A stretch of DNA of 64,000 nt from Vibrio chagasii. Its GTDB lineage: Bacteria; Pseudomonadota; Gammaproteobacteria; Enterobacterales; Vibrionaceae. Shown here one piece after another: positions 18,067-27,559 of the stretch. The translations under genes were made by a program, and so were the position numbers. The DNA is taken from positions 1,984,001 through 2,048,000 of the forward strand of contig CP090851.1 of NCBI GenBank assembly GCA_041879415.1, in the 5' to 3' direction. Under the pieces are notes generated by a model. The model worked only from the letters and a program-made list of their open reading frames with translations. It ran no database searches and was not told the DNA's origin. Positions within the stretch are counted from its first letter, which is position 1, and each line of letters opens with the position of its first letter.

Positions 18067-19941
18067 ATGAACAACAGCAGCCAATCTTCGCTGTTAACGC
18101 AAAAAAGGTTCCTACCCTATTTTATTACCCAGTTTCTGGGAGCCTTTAACGACAACATCTTCAAAAATGTTCTGTTGCTGTTTGTTGCTTTCGCAAGCGT
18201 AGACACACTACCTATCTCCAGCAACCTATTCATAAATTTGGCGGCTGGCTTATTTATTCTGCCCTTCTTCCTGTTCTCTGCTTTGGCTGGCGTACTGGCT
18301 GACAAATACGAAAAATCTTGGTTTATCCGTAAAGTGAAGCTGCTTGAAGTGGTGATCATGTCGCTGGGTGCGATTGGTTTTATCTACGAAAGCTACGGGA
18401 TCTTACTTCTACTTCTGTTTCTAATGGGGACGCAGAGTGCCTTCTTCGGACCAGTAAAATATGCGCTACTCCCTCAGCAACTAAAAACAAAAGAACTCGT
18501 TTCAGGTAACGCATTAGTTGAGACAGGTACATTTCTAGCCATTCTGATTGGTACTTTGGGTGCCGGTATTATTGCATCGGAAGAGAGCGCGAAGCTGGTT
18601 GCAGCAATTTGTATAGTGTCATTTGCTGTACTTGGCTATGTATCAAGCTGCTTTATTCCTGAAGCACCAAGCAATGCGCCAGATCTTAAAGTGAAATGGC
18701 AGCCAATCAAGCTGACCAAAGCAACACTCGCGATTGCAAAAAAAGACCGCCCAACCTTCCAGGCTTTAATGTCTATCAGCTGGTTTTGGTTCCTAGGCGC
18801 TACCTATTTAACCCAATTCCCAAATTTCACTAAGCTGCATTTGAATGGCACTGAGAGTTCGGTTGCCTTTTTGCTGGCTCTATTCTCTGTGGGTATTGCC
18901 ATTGGCTCTCTAGCCTGTGACAAGCTTTCAAATCACCGAATTGAGATTGGCATTGTGCCAATGGGCAGTTTAGGAATTTCAATTTTTGGCTTGTTGATGG
19001 CGACATCCATCCCTGAGTCTTTGCCCGAGTTTAGCTCTTTTCAGCAATTTGTGACTTATTCAGAGCTATGGCCGTTGTTTGCTTATCTACTGCTGCTTGG
19101 CATCTCTGGTGGTATCTTTATTGTGCCGCTTTATTCACTGATGCAGTTACGCGCGAAACCAGACGAACGTGCTCAAGTAATTGCAGGGCTAAATATCTAC
19201 AACTCGCTGTTCATGGTAGGTAGCGCTGTGATGGGCATCGTATGCTTAAGCGTGCTTGAACTATCCATCCCACAGCTGTTTATACTGCTGGCGCTATTGA
19301 ACACTTTCGTGATGCTTTACCTGTTCTATCAGGTACCCATTTACGCCTTCCGCTTCTTCACTTGGGTCGTCACTCACACCATGTACCGCGTTAAGCACAA
19401 GAATCTGCACAACCTGCCTGAGAATGGTGGAGCGTTGATTGTTTGTAACCACGTCAGCTATATGGATGCACTCCTGCTCAGCGCGGTATGTCCTCGCCTG
19501 ATTCGTTTTGTCATGGAAGAAGACTATGCCAAGCTTCCACCATTAAGACGCTTCTTGAAAAGAGCTGGAGTGATTCCTATCTCATCCACCAACCGCCGCT
19601 CGATTCGCAACGCTTTCAACGAGGTCGAACAAGCACTGCATGAAGGTCATATCGTGTGTATCTTCCCGGAAGGTAAACTCACCTCAGATGGCGAGGTTGC
19701 GGAATTCATGCGTGGCATGGAGCTGATTATCCGACGCTCTCCCGTACCAGTCATTCCAATGGCTCTCAAAGGATTATGGGGCAGCTACTTTAGCCGCTAT
19801 AAAGGTCGAGCATGCAAAGGATTACCGACTCGTTTCTGGACCAAGCTAGAGATCGAAGCAGGTGAGCCAATTTCGCCGGCCGACGCCTCTTGTGAAACCC
19901 TGCGTCAGGCCGTTGCTGATCTGCGTGGCTCTCAAAGGTAA
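18067..19941 (+). CDS. MFS transporter fused to PlsC-type 1-acylglycerophosphate acyltransferase
   Basis: 624 residues. Residues 1-425 form a twelve-helix major facilitator domain resembling LplT, the lysophospholipid flippase ('RFLPYFITQFLGAFNDNIFKN' at the start is characteristic). Residues 435-624 form an acyltransferase with the catalytic NHVSYMD (HX4D) motif, the FPEGKLTSDG glycerophosphate-binding motif and VPVIPMAL. In enterobacteria LplT and Aas are separate and Aas also carries an acyl-ACP synthetase domain; that third domain is absent here. Likely job: flip lysophospholipid inward and re-acylate it. An acyl donor activity must come from elsewhere. Confidence 0.88.
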   Translation: MNNSSQSSLLTQKRFLPYFITQFLGAFNDNIFKNVLLLFVAFASVDTLPISSNLFINLAAGLFILPFFLFSALAGVLADKYEKSWFIRKVKLLEVVIMSLGAIGFIYESYGILLLLLFLMGTQSAFFGPVKYALLPQQLKTKELVSGNALVETGTFLAILIGTLGAGIIASEESAKLVAAICIVSFAVLGYVSSCFIPEAPSNAPDLKVKWQPIKLTKATLAIAKKDRPTFQALMSISWFWFLGATYLTQFPNFTKLHLNGTESSVAFLLALFSVGIAIGSLACDKLSNHRIEIGIVPMGSLGISIFGLLMATSIPESLPEFSSFQQFVTYSELWPLFAYLLLLGISGGIFIVPLYSLMQLRAKPDERAQVIAGLNIYNSLFMVGSAVMGIVCLSVLELSIPQLFILLALLNTFVMLYLFYQVPIYAFRFFTWVVTHTMYRVKHKNLHNLPENGGALIVCNHVSYMDALLLSAVCPRLIRFVMEEDYAKLPPLRRFLKRAGVIPISSTNRRSIRNAFNEVEQALHEGHIVCIFPEGKLTSDGEVAEFMRGMELIIRRSPVPVIPMALKGLWGSYFSRYKGRACKGLPTRFWTKLEIEAGEPISPADASCETLRQAVADLRGSQR

Positions 19942-20088
19942 TTAGCTTAAAATAGGTCCAAATGCCCCTCCTGAACAGACGTTTAGTTTTTCTTAACGTT
20001 TGTTCAATTCATTTAGACTTACTTATCATCAAGTTAAGCGTATAGTCTTCGCTACGCTGCCATAACCAGAAACGATAAAAACAATATA

Positions 20089-21009
20089 ATGAAAATGAAT
20101 AAATCCATTCCATTTTATCTCGCTGCTCTATTTTGCTTAACCCCATGGGTAAGTTCACCTACCGCGCTGGTTGTCGGTTTTCTGCTTGCAAGCTTAGGCT
20201 TAGTGCCTGAAAACGTAGAGGTTGGAAAAATCACTAAAAAGCTACTGGCCTACTCAATTGTCGGCTTGGGCTTTGGCATTCAGTTTGAGAAAGCACTAGC
20301 GGTGACTGGTGACGGTATTGGTTTGATCATTACCACTATCATCGGCACATTGGTTATTGGCTGGTTCTTAGCAAAACGTATAGGGCTGGACCGTACTACG
20401 GGTTACCTGATTTCTTCTGGTACTGCAATTTGTGGTGGTAGTGCGATTGCTGCGGTCGCCCCAGCCATCAAAGCAGAAGACGAACAGATTGGTTTAGCAT
20501 TGGCTACCGTCTTTGTATTGAACTCTGTAGCACTGTTCTTATTCCCGATGATTGGTCATGCGCTTGAATTGAGCCAACAAACGTTCGGTACCTGGGCAGC
20601 CATCGCGATTCACGATACTTCTTCAGTTGTTGGTGCCGCATCTGCATATGGTGAAGAAGCACTGACGACCGCGACAACACTTAAGCTCGCTCGTGCGCTA
20701 TGGATCATCCCAATCGCGTTGGTCAGCGCAATGATCTTCAAGAGTGATCAAAAGAAGATTACCGTGCCTTACTTCATTTTCTTCTACTGCGCGGCTATCG
20801 CAGTCAGCGACTTATTGCCACAATTTGAAGTGGTATACCAAGGCATCTTTGACGTGTCTAAGCGTGCATTGGTTGTGTGCCTATTTTTAATTGGCTGCGG
20901 TATCTCTGTAGAGAAACTGAAAGCGGCGGGACCAAAACCGTTGATGTTTGGTATTACGATGTGGGTGATGATTTCTACAGGTTCATTAGCGTGGTTGACC
21001 CTCGCATAA
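20089..21009 (+). CDS. yeiH: YeiH family putative sulfate exporter (UPF0324)
   Basis: 306 residues with about ten membrane helices. It carries the family core '[50 protein letters not shown]' and '[23 protein letters not shown]', matching E. coli YeiH. The family is annotated as putative sulfate exporter, based on limited evidence. ATGAAAATGAAT offers two starts; the first is used, and neither has a good ribosome binding site. In many genomes a LysR gene is divergent from yeiH. Here the nearest LysR (21394) lies downstream and points the other way. Confidence 0.85.
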   Translation: MKMNKSIPFYLAALFCLTPWVSSPTALVVGFLLASLGLVPENVEVGKITKKLLAYSIVGLGFGIQFEKALAVTGDGIGLIITTIIGTLVIGWFLAKRIGLDRTTGYLISSGTAICGGSAIAAVAPAIKAEDEQIGLALATVFVLNSVALFLFPMIGHALELSQQTFGTWAAIAIHDTSSVVGAASAYGEEALTTATTLKLARALWIIPIALVSAMIFKSDQKKITVPYFIFFYCAAIAVSDLLPQFEVVYQGIFDVSKRALVVCLFLIGCGISVEKLKAAGPKPLMFGITMWVMISTGSLAWLTLA

Positions 21010-21060
21010 CCTCTACGGAGTTAAATCTCTAACAAAATAACGAAGCTCGAATATCGAAAC

Positions 21061-21096
21061 AAAAAAGGCAAAGCTCATATGGGCTTTGCCTTTATC
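21061..21096 (+). terminator. yeiH terminator
   Basis: AAAAAAGGCAAAGC-tcatatgg-GCTTTGCCTTT with flanking A and T tracts; also usable by the small ORF on the minus strand. Confidence 0.88.
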
Positions 21097-21122
21097 GTTT
21101 TTGAAACTTTTTAACCAAATCG

Positions 21123-21287
21123 CTATTCAAACAGGGGCTTATCACTCTTCTTGCTCTCTCTTTTCATCAAAACCAATACCACAACTAACACAAATGCAGT
21201 AAGTTCAGCTAACGAACGCGTCAGCCCCGACGATGTGATAGCTTGGCCTATCTGCAGTAGCACTGCAATGATGAGGGCAATTTTCAT
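21123..21287 (-). CDS. 54-residue small membrane protein
   Basis: An ATG at 21287 behind AAGGTC opens a 54-codon frame. The product reads MKIALIIAVLLQIGQAITSS, then a short loop, then a second hydrophobic stretch (ELTAFVLVVVLVLM) and a strongly basic-polar tail (KRESKKSDKPLFE). That is two membrane helices with a cytosolic positive tail, a plausible real microprotein. It ends just before the yeiH terminator, which could serve it too. No family was recognised and no partner is obvious. Confidence 0.6.
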   Translation of the reverse strand: MKIALIIAVLLQIGQAITSSGLTRSLAELTAFVLVVVLVLMKRESKKSDKPLFE

Positions 21288-21393
21288 AATAAGACCTTAT
21301 TCTATAATCCGTTATTTATATGGCTTATTATGATGGATGGTTATAAAGATAATAAATTCTGTTTTGAACTATCTAATTGCTAAATTAACTAAC

Positions 21394-22272
21394 CTAGTTC
21401 AACTGCCCTTCTAACCATTTGATAAAAGTTCTTACTTTAGGCCGCTTTTCGGTACCGAGTGGGCAGATAAGATCATACCCTTTATCTGTCTCCATGCTTG
21501 GGTAAGGCGTAATCAGCTCTCCCGTCTCAATGTACTGCTTCACGAAGTGATAGCGCCCCATCGCAACGCCAATATTACAGAGAGCACTCTTAACGCCCAT
21601 ATCTCGGTGGCTCACACAATAAAACTGCTCGAACAGATTCACATCCAAATGATTGTGCTTAATCCAGCGCTGCCAGACGTCGGAGCCTAACGCATGAATA
21701 AAGTTAATCCTATGAAGCGACTCTAGACCATCATCAAAGATTTTGTGTTCTGCGGCATAACTCGGCGTACAAACCGGAATGTATTTTTCACCAAACAGGC
21801 GTTGTCGGTGCATGTCTTTAAGATCTTCCGCACCGTAATAGATAGCTATATCAAGATGGTTTTGGTGAAAATCCTGTTCCTCTTGCGAGAAGATATTGAG
21901 ATTAAATTTAGGGTATCTTTTCTTAAAGTCCGCAAGCCTAGGCAACAACCAACTATTAGCAAACGCCGGGCTAGTACCAATATTGATCTGCCCATAGAGA
22001 TCGGTGTTGGTAATGTCTTCAATCTCACCAAAAATCGAGCTTAACGACTTAGACAAAGTTCGTTGAAAGCGCTGACCTTCTTCGGTCAACTCAAGCTTGC
22101 GTGTGCCTCGTACAAACAAGTTAAAGCCAAGCTCACCTTCTAACACCTTAATGCGATGACTCACCGCTCCTTGTGTTAAATGAAGCTTTTTAGCAGCCAG
22201 CGTAAAGCTCATTTTCTCTGCTGCGACATTAAAGGTATGAAGATTTCTAAGTAAAGACTGATGGTTTGCCAT
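21394..22272 (-). CDS. LysR family regulator, GcvA/DsdC-like
   Basis: 292 residues from MANHQSLLRNL; an in-frame GTG two codons earlier is also possible. The N-terminal winged helix-turn-helix is 'NLHTFNVAAEKMSFTLAAKKLHLTQGAVSHRIKVLEGELGFNLFVRGTRKLELTEEG'. The effector domain follows the GcvA/DsdC/AmpR pattern ('INIGTSPAFANSWLLPRLADFKKRYPKFNLNI'). It is divergent from the PTS gene with 176 bases between, so it probably controls that gene. The effector is unknown. Phosphotransferase genes under a LysR protein are unusual; repressors of the GntR, LacI or ROK type are more common. Confidence 0.88.
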   Translation of the reverse strand: MANHQSLLRNLHTFNVAAEKMSFTLAAKKLHLTQGAVSHRIKVLEGELGFNLFVRGTRKLELTEEGQRFQRTLSKSLSSIFGEIEDITNTDLYGQINIGTSPAFANSWLLPRLADFKKRYPKFNLNIFSQEEQDFHQNHLDIAIYYGAEDLKDMHRQRLFGEKYIPVCTPSYAAEHKIFDDGLESLHRINFIHALGSDVWQRWIKHNHLDVNLFEQFYCVSHRDMGVKSALCNIGVAMGRYHFVKQYIETGELITPYPSMETDKGYDLICPLGTEKRPKVRTFIKWLEGQLN

Positions 22273-22448
22273 AAGCACTCATGCATTAAAAATTTTAATT
22301 CATGGTACTACCCGTTTCGTTTGTTTGCATTAAGAAATAAGTTTCTAATAGCCGCAGTTACTTAAAATACTGCATTGATCAATATTTGGTTGCAAATACT
22401 GATGCGCAGAAACATTAAAAAAATTAATTTAAAAATTTAGGGGCACGT

Positions 22449-23912
22449 ATGAATATACTTGGGTATATGCAAAAAGTAGGTAAGGCATTGATGGTTCCCG
22501 TAGCCACACTGCCAGCTGCCGCAATCCTTATGGGTATTGGCTACTGGTTGGATCCTGTTGGATGGGGTTCGGAAAGTATTTTGGCCGCATTCTTGATCAA
22601 ATCTGGCGGTGCAATCATCGATAACATGGCAGTTCTCTTTGCTGTCGGTGTCGCATTTGGCTTAAGCCGAGACAAAAATGGCTCCGCGGCGCTGTCTGGT
22701 TTCGTGATGTTCCTTGTCGTCACCACGTTGCTAAACCCAGGCTCAGTCGCACAGTTGCTTAATGTTGAGGCAAGTGAAGTGCCAGCCGCTTTTGGAAAAA
22801 TCAGCAACCAATTTGTCGGTATTATCGTGGGTATCATCTCTGCTGAGATCTACAACCGCTACTCGACCGTTGAATTGCCTCAAGCTCTCGCATTCTTCAG
22901 CGGTAAACGCTTAGTTCCTATCCTGACTTCGGTTGCAGGTATGGCGCTTTCATTTGCTCTTCTTTACATCTGGCCTGCAGTTTACGACGCACTTATCGTG
23001 CTAGGTATCAAGCTAGAGAGCATGGGCGCGGTCGGTGCGGGTCTATTTGGTTTCTTCAACCGCTTGTTCCTATCCGTAGGTATGCACCACGCACTGTACC
23101 CAGTGTTCTGGTTCGACGTTGTTGGTATTAACGACATTCCAAATTTCTTGGGCGGCGCGCAATCTATTGCTAACGGCACAGGTATCCCTGGTAAAACAGG
23201 TATGTACCAAGCGGGCTTCTTCCCAATCATGATGTTTGGTCTACCGGCAGCAGCATTGGCTATGTACCACTGCTCTGATGCGAAAAATAAGAACCAAGTA
23301 TTCGCTATCATGCTTGCGGCGGCTATGGCTTCATTCTTCACAGGTATTACAGAGCCGCTAGAGTTCAGCTTCATGTTCTTGGCTCCGGTACTGTTCCTAC
23401 TGCACGCTGTGCTAACAGGTCTATCACTTTACATTGCGGCAAGCATGGAATGGATGGCAGGCTTCGGATTCTCAGCAGGGTTTGTTGACCTGGTTCTGTC
23501 TAGCCAAAACCCACTAGCAGTAAACTGGTACATGCTATTGGTTCAAGGTGTTGTGTTCTTCGCGCTGTACTACTGCATCTTCCGCTTCGCTATCATCAAA
23601 TTCAACCTACGTACTCCAGGTCGTGGTGAAGAGATGGAAGCTGAAGGCGAGACTGCATCCCCTGAAGCACTCGTGAACCTAACTAACAACTACATTGAAG
23701 CGATTGGCGGTGCAGACAACATCCTAGAAGTTGATAACTGCATCACTCGCCTACGCCTAACGGTAAAAGACTCTTCAATCGCCGACAGTGACAAACTGAA
23801 GAAACTAGGAGCAGCAGGTGTGGTTCCGGTGGGTAAAGGTGGACTGCAAGTTATCATTGGCTTAGGAAAAGTGGATAAGGTCGCAGAACAAATGAAGAAG
23901 GCTCTCGCTTAA
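22449..23912 (+). CDS. PTS glucose/N-acetylglucosamine-family EIICB permease
   Basis: 487 residues. The EIIC domain (about 1-385) has the glucose-family features 'GKALMVPVATLPAAAILMGIGYWLDP', 'SVGMHHALYPVFWF' and 'GITEPLEFSFMFLAPVLF'. After a charged linker, the EIIB domain (about 405-487) carries the phosphorylated Cys in 'EVDNCITRLRLTVKDSS'. There is no EIIA domain, so phosphate must come from a separate EIIA-Glc. Sequence style is nearest NagE, making N-acetylglucosamine a likely substrate, but glucose or a related amino sugar is possible. It imports and phosphorylates the sugar at the inner membrane. Divergent LysR gene upstream; two hairpins downstream. Confidence 0.9.
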   Translation: MNILGYMQKVGKALMVPVATLPAAAILMGIGYWLDPVGWGSESILAAFLIKSGGAIIDNMAVLFAVGVAFGLSRDKNGSAALSGFVMFLVVTTLLNPGSVAQLLNVEASEVPAAFGKISNQFVGIIVGIISAEIYNRYSTVELPQALAFFSGKRLVPILTSVAGMALSFALLYIWPAVYDALIVLGIKLESMGAVGAGLFGFFNRLFLSVGMHHALYPVFWFDVVGINDIPNFLGGAQSIANGTGIPGKTGMYQAGFFPIMMFGLPAAALAMYHCSDAKNKNQVFAIMLAAAMASFFTGITEPLEFSFMFLAPVLFLLHAVLTGLSLYIAASMEWMAGFGFSAGFVDLVLSSQNPLAVNWYMLLVQGVVFFALYYCIFRFAIIKFNLRTPGRGEEMEAEGETASPEALVNLTNNYIEAIGGADNILEVDNCITRLRLTVKDSSIADSDKLKKLGAAGVVPVGKGGLQVIIGLGKVDKVAEQMKKALA

Positions 23913-23950
23913 CAAGATACCTTTGATGACAAGATAAGATAGTAAGAATT

Positions 23951-23974
23951 TGTGATGGCTTCACCACCATCACA
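23951..23974. repeat. Perfect inverted repeat after the PTS gene
   Basis: TGTGATGG and CCATCACA with an 8-base loop, 38 bases past the PTS stop and before the terminator. No T-tract follows, so it is likely an mRNA 3'-end stem. Confidence 0.6.
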
Positions 23975-23981
23975 ACCCCCT

Positions 23982-24027
23982 GAAGCGCAATTACGACTAG
24001 TCACCGTGTATTGCGCTTCGTTTTATT
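23982..24027 (+). terminator. PTS gene terminator
   Basis: Perfect 10-base arms GAAGCGCAAT and ATTGCGCTTC, 18-base loop, then GTTTTATTT. It overlaps the last codons of convergent menE. Confidence 0.8.
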
Positions 24028-25453
24028 TAGAACGAACCTCTTGTAACCACTGCGCCAATCCCGCTCTCGATACCTTGATGCCTAATTGTTCTTGCTCTGG
24101 CATGCGGTAGTAGTCGATAGGCAACTTAAATCGCTCCAGATTTCCTTGTAGCTGCTCGGCAAACCACGCTTTGGTTGGCATTTCATCACAGTCAATAATC
24201 GCAACAGGTCTAAAACCAAATTCACTGTCTTCAACGGGAATGATAAAGGCTTGCTTAACCTCGGGCAGCTGGCTAAGTGATCGCTCTATTTCTTCACAAT
24301 GAATATTCTCACCGCCAGAAATAAACTGATTGTCAGCTCTACCAATAATCGATACTTGCTCGCCATTCCATTGACCAAGATCTTTACTATTAAACCAGCC
24401 ATTCTCATCCACTAATGGGGTTAAAATGCCTTGATAGTAGTAACCAGAAGCGAGGGTATTGCCTCCAATATAGATACGTTGATTTTCAATTTTCAATTGA
24501 CGATGATTAAGCACAAAACCTGCAGTGCTGCTCGCATCAACAGGCTTTGCCGTCACCGTTGAGGCCGCTTCCGTCATGCCATAACCAAGCCAAGTCTCAA
24601 TCCCCATTTGCTGAGCTTCAAGGCCAAGTGCTTCTGGAATATGGCTACCGCCTAACAGCACATGAGTTAAAGTAAGTGCTTGCTTACTCTTTAATAACCT
24701 ATGTAGTTGAGTAGCGACCAACGAAGCATGACTACACCCCTTTATATCTGACTCAAGCTGACCAATACCCATTTTTATACAGCCACCAGCAACGAGCCAA
24801 CGATGAACAATCGCCAGCCCCGACACATGGTACGTAGGTAAACTTAGCAGCCACGTATCACTGCCTTTAAATTGGAAAGCGTCCAGTAACCCGGCAGCAG
24901 AACATAAGTGCTGCTCAAGTGTGTGAGCCACCGCTTTAGGATTTCCGGTAGAACCTGAAGTAAATACGATACTCGCGAGGTTTTGAGGACTGAAACAGGA
25001 AAGCTCTGCCGTTGCTGCTGGCTTGTCATCAACATTCAAATCAATCAAACAAGGCAATGTAAGTAACTTAGTGTTTGGTTCAGTAAAGTCCGATTGAATT
25101 AAACCACCACTTTCTAAGAGCCATAAGTAACGTCTATCCGACGGCCTATAAAGCGATTCAAGCTTTTGCGTTAAGCGAGCTGAAGGTTGAGGCATAGTGA
25201 ACGCGCAAAGCACACCTAGGTTCAGTGCCGCTAGATAAACGGGGATCACTTCGGCTTGGTTCTTACCAACAATGGTCAACACATCGCCTTGAGAGAGGCC
25301 TTGTTCTGATAACTGTTGTTGGTAATCACTCACTAACGCCACAACTTGCAGCCAAGTGTAAGCACGGTTGGGAGTAACGAATGCTGTTTGATGTGGGTTC
25401 AGCTGCGCCCACTGTACCCAGAGCGGGTGATGATTAGATTGTAGGCGCATCAT
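24023..25453 (-). CDS. menE: o-Succinylbenzoate-CoA ligase
   Basis: 476 residues of the ANL adenylating superfamily. The AMP-binding P-loop-like motif is 'SIVFTSGSTGNPKAVAHT' near residue 170, and the later motifs are 'WLGYGMTEAAST' and 'GWFNSKDLGQWNGEQVSIIGRADNQFISGGENI'. The C-terminal catalytic Lys region is 'LGIKVSRAGLAQWL'. It activates o-succinylbenzoate with ATP and CoA in menaquinone synthesis. It is the last gene of the six-gene men operon, 52 bases after menC. Two adjacent ATG codons could start it. Confidence 0.95.
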   Translation of the reverse strand: MMRLQSNHHPLWVQWAQLNPHQTAFVTPNRAYTWLQVVALVSDYQQQLSEQGLSQGDVLTIVGKNQAEVIPVYLAALNLGVLCAFTMPQPSARLTQKLESLYRPSDRRYLWLLESGGLIQSDFTEPNTKLLTLPCLIDLNVDDKPAATAELSCFSPQNLASIVFTSGSTGNPKAVAHTLEQHLCSAAGLLDAFQFKGSDTWLLSLPTYHVSGLAIVHRWLVAGGCIKMGIGQLESDIKGCSHASLVATQLHRLLKSKQALTLTHVLLGGSHIPEALGLEAQQMGIETWLGYGMTEAASTVTAKPVDASSTAGFVLNHRQLKIENQRIYIGGNTLASGYYYQGILTPLVDENGWFNSKDLGQWNGEQVSIIGRADNQFISGGENIHCEEIERSLSQLPEVKQAFIIPVEDSEFGFRPVAIIDCDEMPTKAWFAEQLQGNLERFKLPIDYYRMPEQEQLGIKVSRAGLAQWLQEVRSK

Positions 25454-25505
25454 AAGATAACCAAGTTAAAGATTGAAAACTGATTGAGTCAGCCGGCCAA
25501 TCGGC

Positions 25506-26513
25506 TTATGAAGACCAAATCAGCTGCTGCTGTTCAAGCGTCGCAACAGGAAGTTGGCAACCTGGCCATGCCACTTCTAGCTGTTGTTGATACAAACCAA
25601 TCGTATCAAGCCCCGGCACTTCATTAGGCAAGTACTGCTGTGCCAATCGCGCAATCTGAGTTAAGCCAAGGCTCGACTCAATACTTGAGCTTAGAACAGG
25701 CTTAATACCAAGTTGCTGTGCACGTTCAATGATCGCCACACAACGCTCTACCGAGCCGATTAAGGTTGGTTTAATTACCACAGCCTTAACACCAGTTAAA
25801 TCACTTAAATCAAACTCAGGCTTACGCACCGCTTCTTGCAATGTTTCGTCCCAAGCAATTGCTACACCGTGGTCGATGGCAAAAGCCAAGCTATCTTCTG
25901 GCTTTTGGCAAGGCTCTTCAATAAAGCTAATGCGCTGACGAAGTGATGGCGAAATGTATTTGATGAACTGCTTCGCTTTTTCAGACTTCCACGCTCGGTT
26001 AGCATCAAGTCGTAGCGTTAAATCAGGAATCGATTCAAGGAATAAGCTCACCAGCATCCCATCGCGGATCGCTTCGTAAAGACCCACTTTGACTTTAGCG
26101 ACCTTCTCACCTTCCATCTCATTAAGCACAGGGATCAATTCATCTGGGTCACCAGTACATAGAGGTGCAGCTTGGTAGTTACCTTCCGCATTGAGTTCGC
26201 CTTGAAGCTCCATCAACGCCATTGAAAAACCAAACGCCACTGACGGATAAAGTTCATCGAATGGGGTATTAGGTTTGTTGTGACTCCAAAGCTCTAGCTC
26301 ATTTTGTAACTGAATGCCAGCTTGCTCGGCATCTTCTTGGCTAAAGCCCGGCAACGGTGCGACTTCGCCAAAACCAGACTGACCATCACACTCAAGATGG
26401 ATAATGTAGCCAACACGTTCGTTCAACTTATTATCACGCAGCACCACGCCACTATCCATAGGTAGTTGATAACGATACAGTTTAGCGTGACGCTGGGAAT
26501 TCATTGAATTCAT
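25506..26513 (-). CDS. menC: o-Succinylbenzoate synthase
   Basis: 335 residues of the enolase superfamily. The N-terminal cap includes 'GFGEVAPLPGFSQEDAEQ'. The barrel has the KxK motif 'VAKVKVGLY', metal ligands in 'TLRLDANRAW', 'ISFIEEPCQ' and 'IAWDETLQE', and the second catalytic Lys in 'VVIKPTLIGS'. It dehydrates SHCHC to o-succinylbenzoate. It is separated from menB by 74 bases that hold a terminator-like hairpin, so it may be expressed at a lower level than the genes before it or have its own promoter. Confidence 0.95.
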   Translation of the reverse strand: MNSMNSQRHAKLYRYQLPMDSGVVLRDNKLNERVGYIIHLECDGQSGFGEVAPLPGFSQEDAEQAGIQLQNELELWSHNKPNTPFDELYPSVAFGFSMALMELQGELNAEGNYQAAPLCTGDPDELIPVLNEMEGEKVAKVKVGLYEAIRDGMLVSLFLESIPDLTLRLDANRAWKSEKAKQFIKYISPSLRQRISFIEEPCQKPEDSLAFAIDHGVAIAWDETLQEAVRKPEFDLSDLTGVKAVVIKPTLIGSVERCVAIIERAQQLGIKPVLSSSIESSLGLTQIARLAQQYLPNEVPGLDTIGLYQQQLEVAWPGCQLPVATLEQQQLIWSS

Positions 26514-26539
26514 AAGGTTTCCTAAAAAACGGGAACATT

Positions 26540-26570
26540 AAAACAAAACGAGCCGCTATTTAGCGACTCA
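26540..26570 (-). terminator. Terminator-like hairpin between menB and menC
   Basis: On the minus strand, GAGTCGCTA-aa-TAGCGGCTC (one mismatch) is followed by GTTTTGTTTT. It sits inside the men operon and could cause partial termination before menC-menE. Confidence 0.55.
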
Positions 26571-26587
26571 TTCTGAAGAGGATAAAA

Positions 26588-27454
26588 CTATGGGTTACGC
26601 GGGAATTTGTCGAAATCAGGTCGACGTTTCTCGTTAAACGCATTACGGCCTTCTTGGCCTTCCTCTGTCATGTAGAACATCATGGTTGCATTACCTGCAA
26701 GCTCTTGCAGACCTGCTTGGCCATCACAGTCGGCATTTAGCGCTGCTTTCAGACAACGTAGCGCCATTGGGCTGTGTTGCAGAACTTCACGACACCAACG
26801 AACGGTTTCTTTTTCTAGGTCAGCGACAGGCACAACCGTGTTCACCAAGCCCATATCCAATGCTTCTTGAGCATCGTAGAAACGGCATAGGAACCAGATT
26901 TCACGCGCTTTCTTCTGACCAACGATACGAGCCATGTAAGAAGCGCCCCAACCGCCATCGAACGAACCCACTTTAGGGCCAGTCTGACCAAATTGAGCGT
27001 TGTCTGCTGCAATAGTAAGGTCAGCCATCATATGAAGCACGTGACCACCACCTACAGCCCAACCCGATACCGCTGCGATTACTGGCTTAGGACAAGTACG
27101 GATTTGGCGTTGGAAATCAAGCACGTTCAGGTGGTGAGTACCTGAATCATCTTTGTAGCCGCCGTAGTCACCACGAATACTTTGGTCACCACCAGAACAG
27201 AACGCCTTCTCACCAAGGCCCGTTAGAATGATTACGCCAACTTTCTCGTCGTAACGAGCGTCAGCCAGAGCATTAATCATCTCTTTTACGGTTTGTGGAC
27301 GGAACGCATTGTGCACTTGAGGGCGAGCAATCGTGATTTTCGCAATACCGTCATCAGACTTGTGGTATTGAATATCTTCATATTGACTGCTTTCATCGCG
27401 CCAGTTAACGGCTGCGTAAAGTTCTTCTTCTGTGATGCCTACTGTTTTAGCCAT
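26588..27454 (-). CDS. menB: 1,4-Dihydroxy-2-naphthoyl-CoA synthase
   Basis: 288 residues from [13 protein letters not shown] (a start four codons earlier, 27466, is also in frame). It is a crotonase-fold enzyme nearly identical in its core to E. coli MenB: '[31 protein letters not shown]', '[23 protein letters not shown]' and '[25 protein letters not shown]'. The Asp- and Gly-rich loop marks it as MenB within the family. It closes the second ring by Claisen-type condensation, making DHNA-CoA. It sits 105 bases after menH. Confidence 0.97.
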   Translation of the reverse strand: MAKTVGITEEELYAAVNWRDESSQYEDIQYHKSDDGIAKITIARPQVHNAFRPQTVKEMINALADARYDEKVGVIILTGLGEKAFCSGGDQSIRGDYGGYKDDSGTHHLNVLDFQRQIRTCPKPVIAAVSGWAVGGGHVLHMMADLTIAADNAQFGQTGPKVGSFDGGWGASYMARIVGQKKAREIWFLCRFYDAQEALDMGLVNTVVPVADLEKETVRWCREVLQHSPMALRCLKAALNADCDGQAGLQELAGNATMMFYMTEEGQEGRNAFNEKRRPDFDKFPRNP

Positions 27455-27559
27455 GGTGATTCCCATTGTTCTATTAGAGAGCGCGACTAGTGTAGAGTCG
27501 CGACGGTGTTGCTCTGCTTTCTATAGCGCTTGATACGAGAGACACGCTCAGTCAGTTCA

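Noticed and set aside
21151..21333. 60-codon plus-strand frame opposite the small membrane ORF
   Set aside because: Low-complexity Thr/Asn start and no ribosome binding site; the minus-strand frame has a better signal and a sensible membrane layout.
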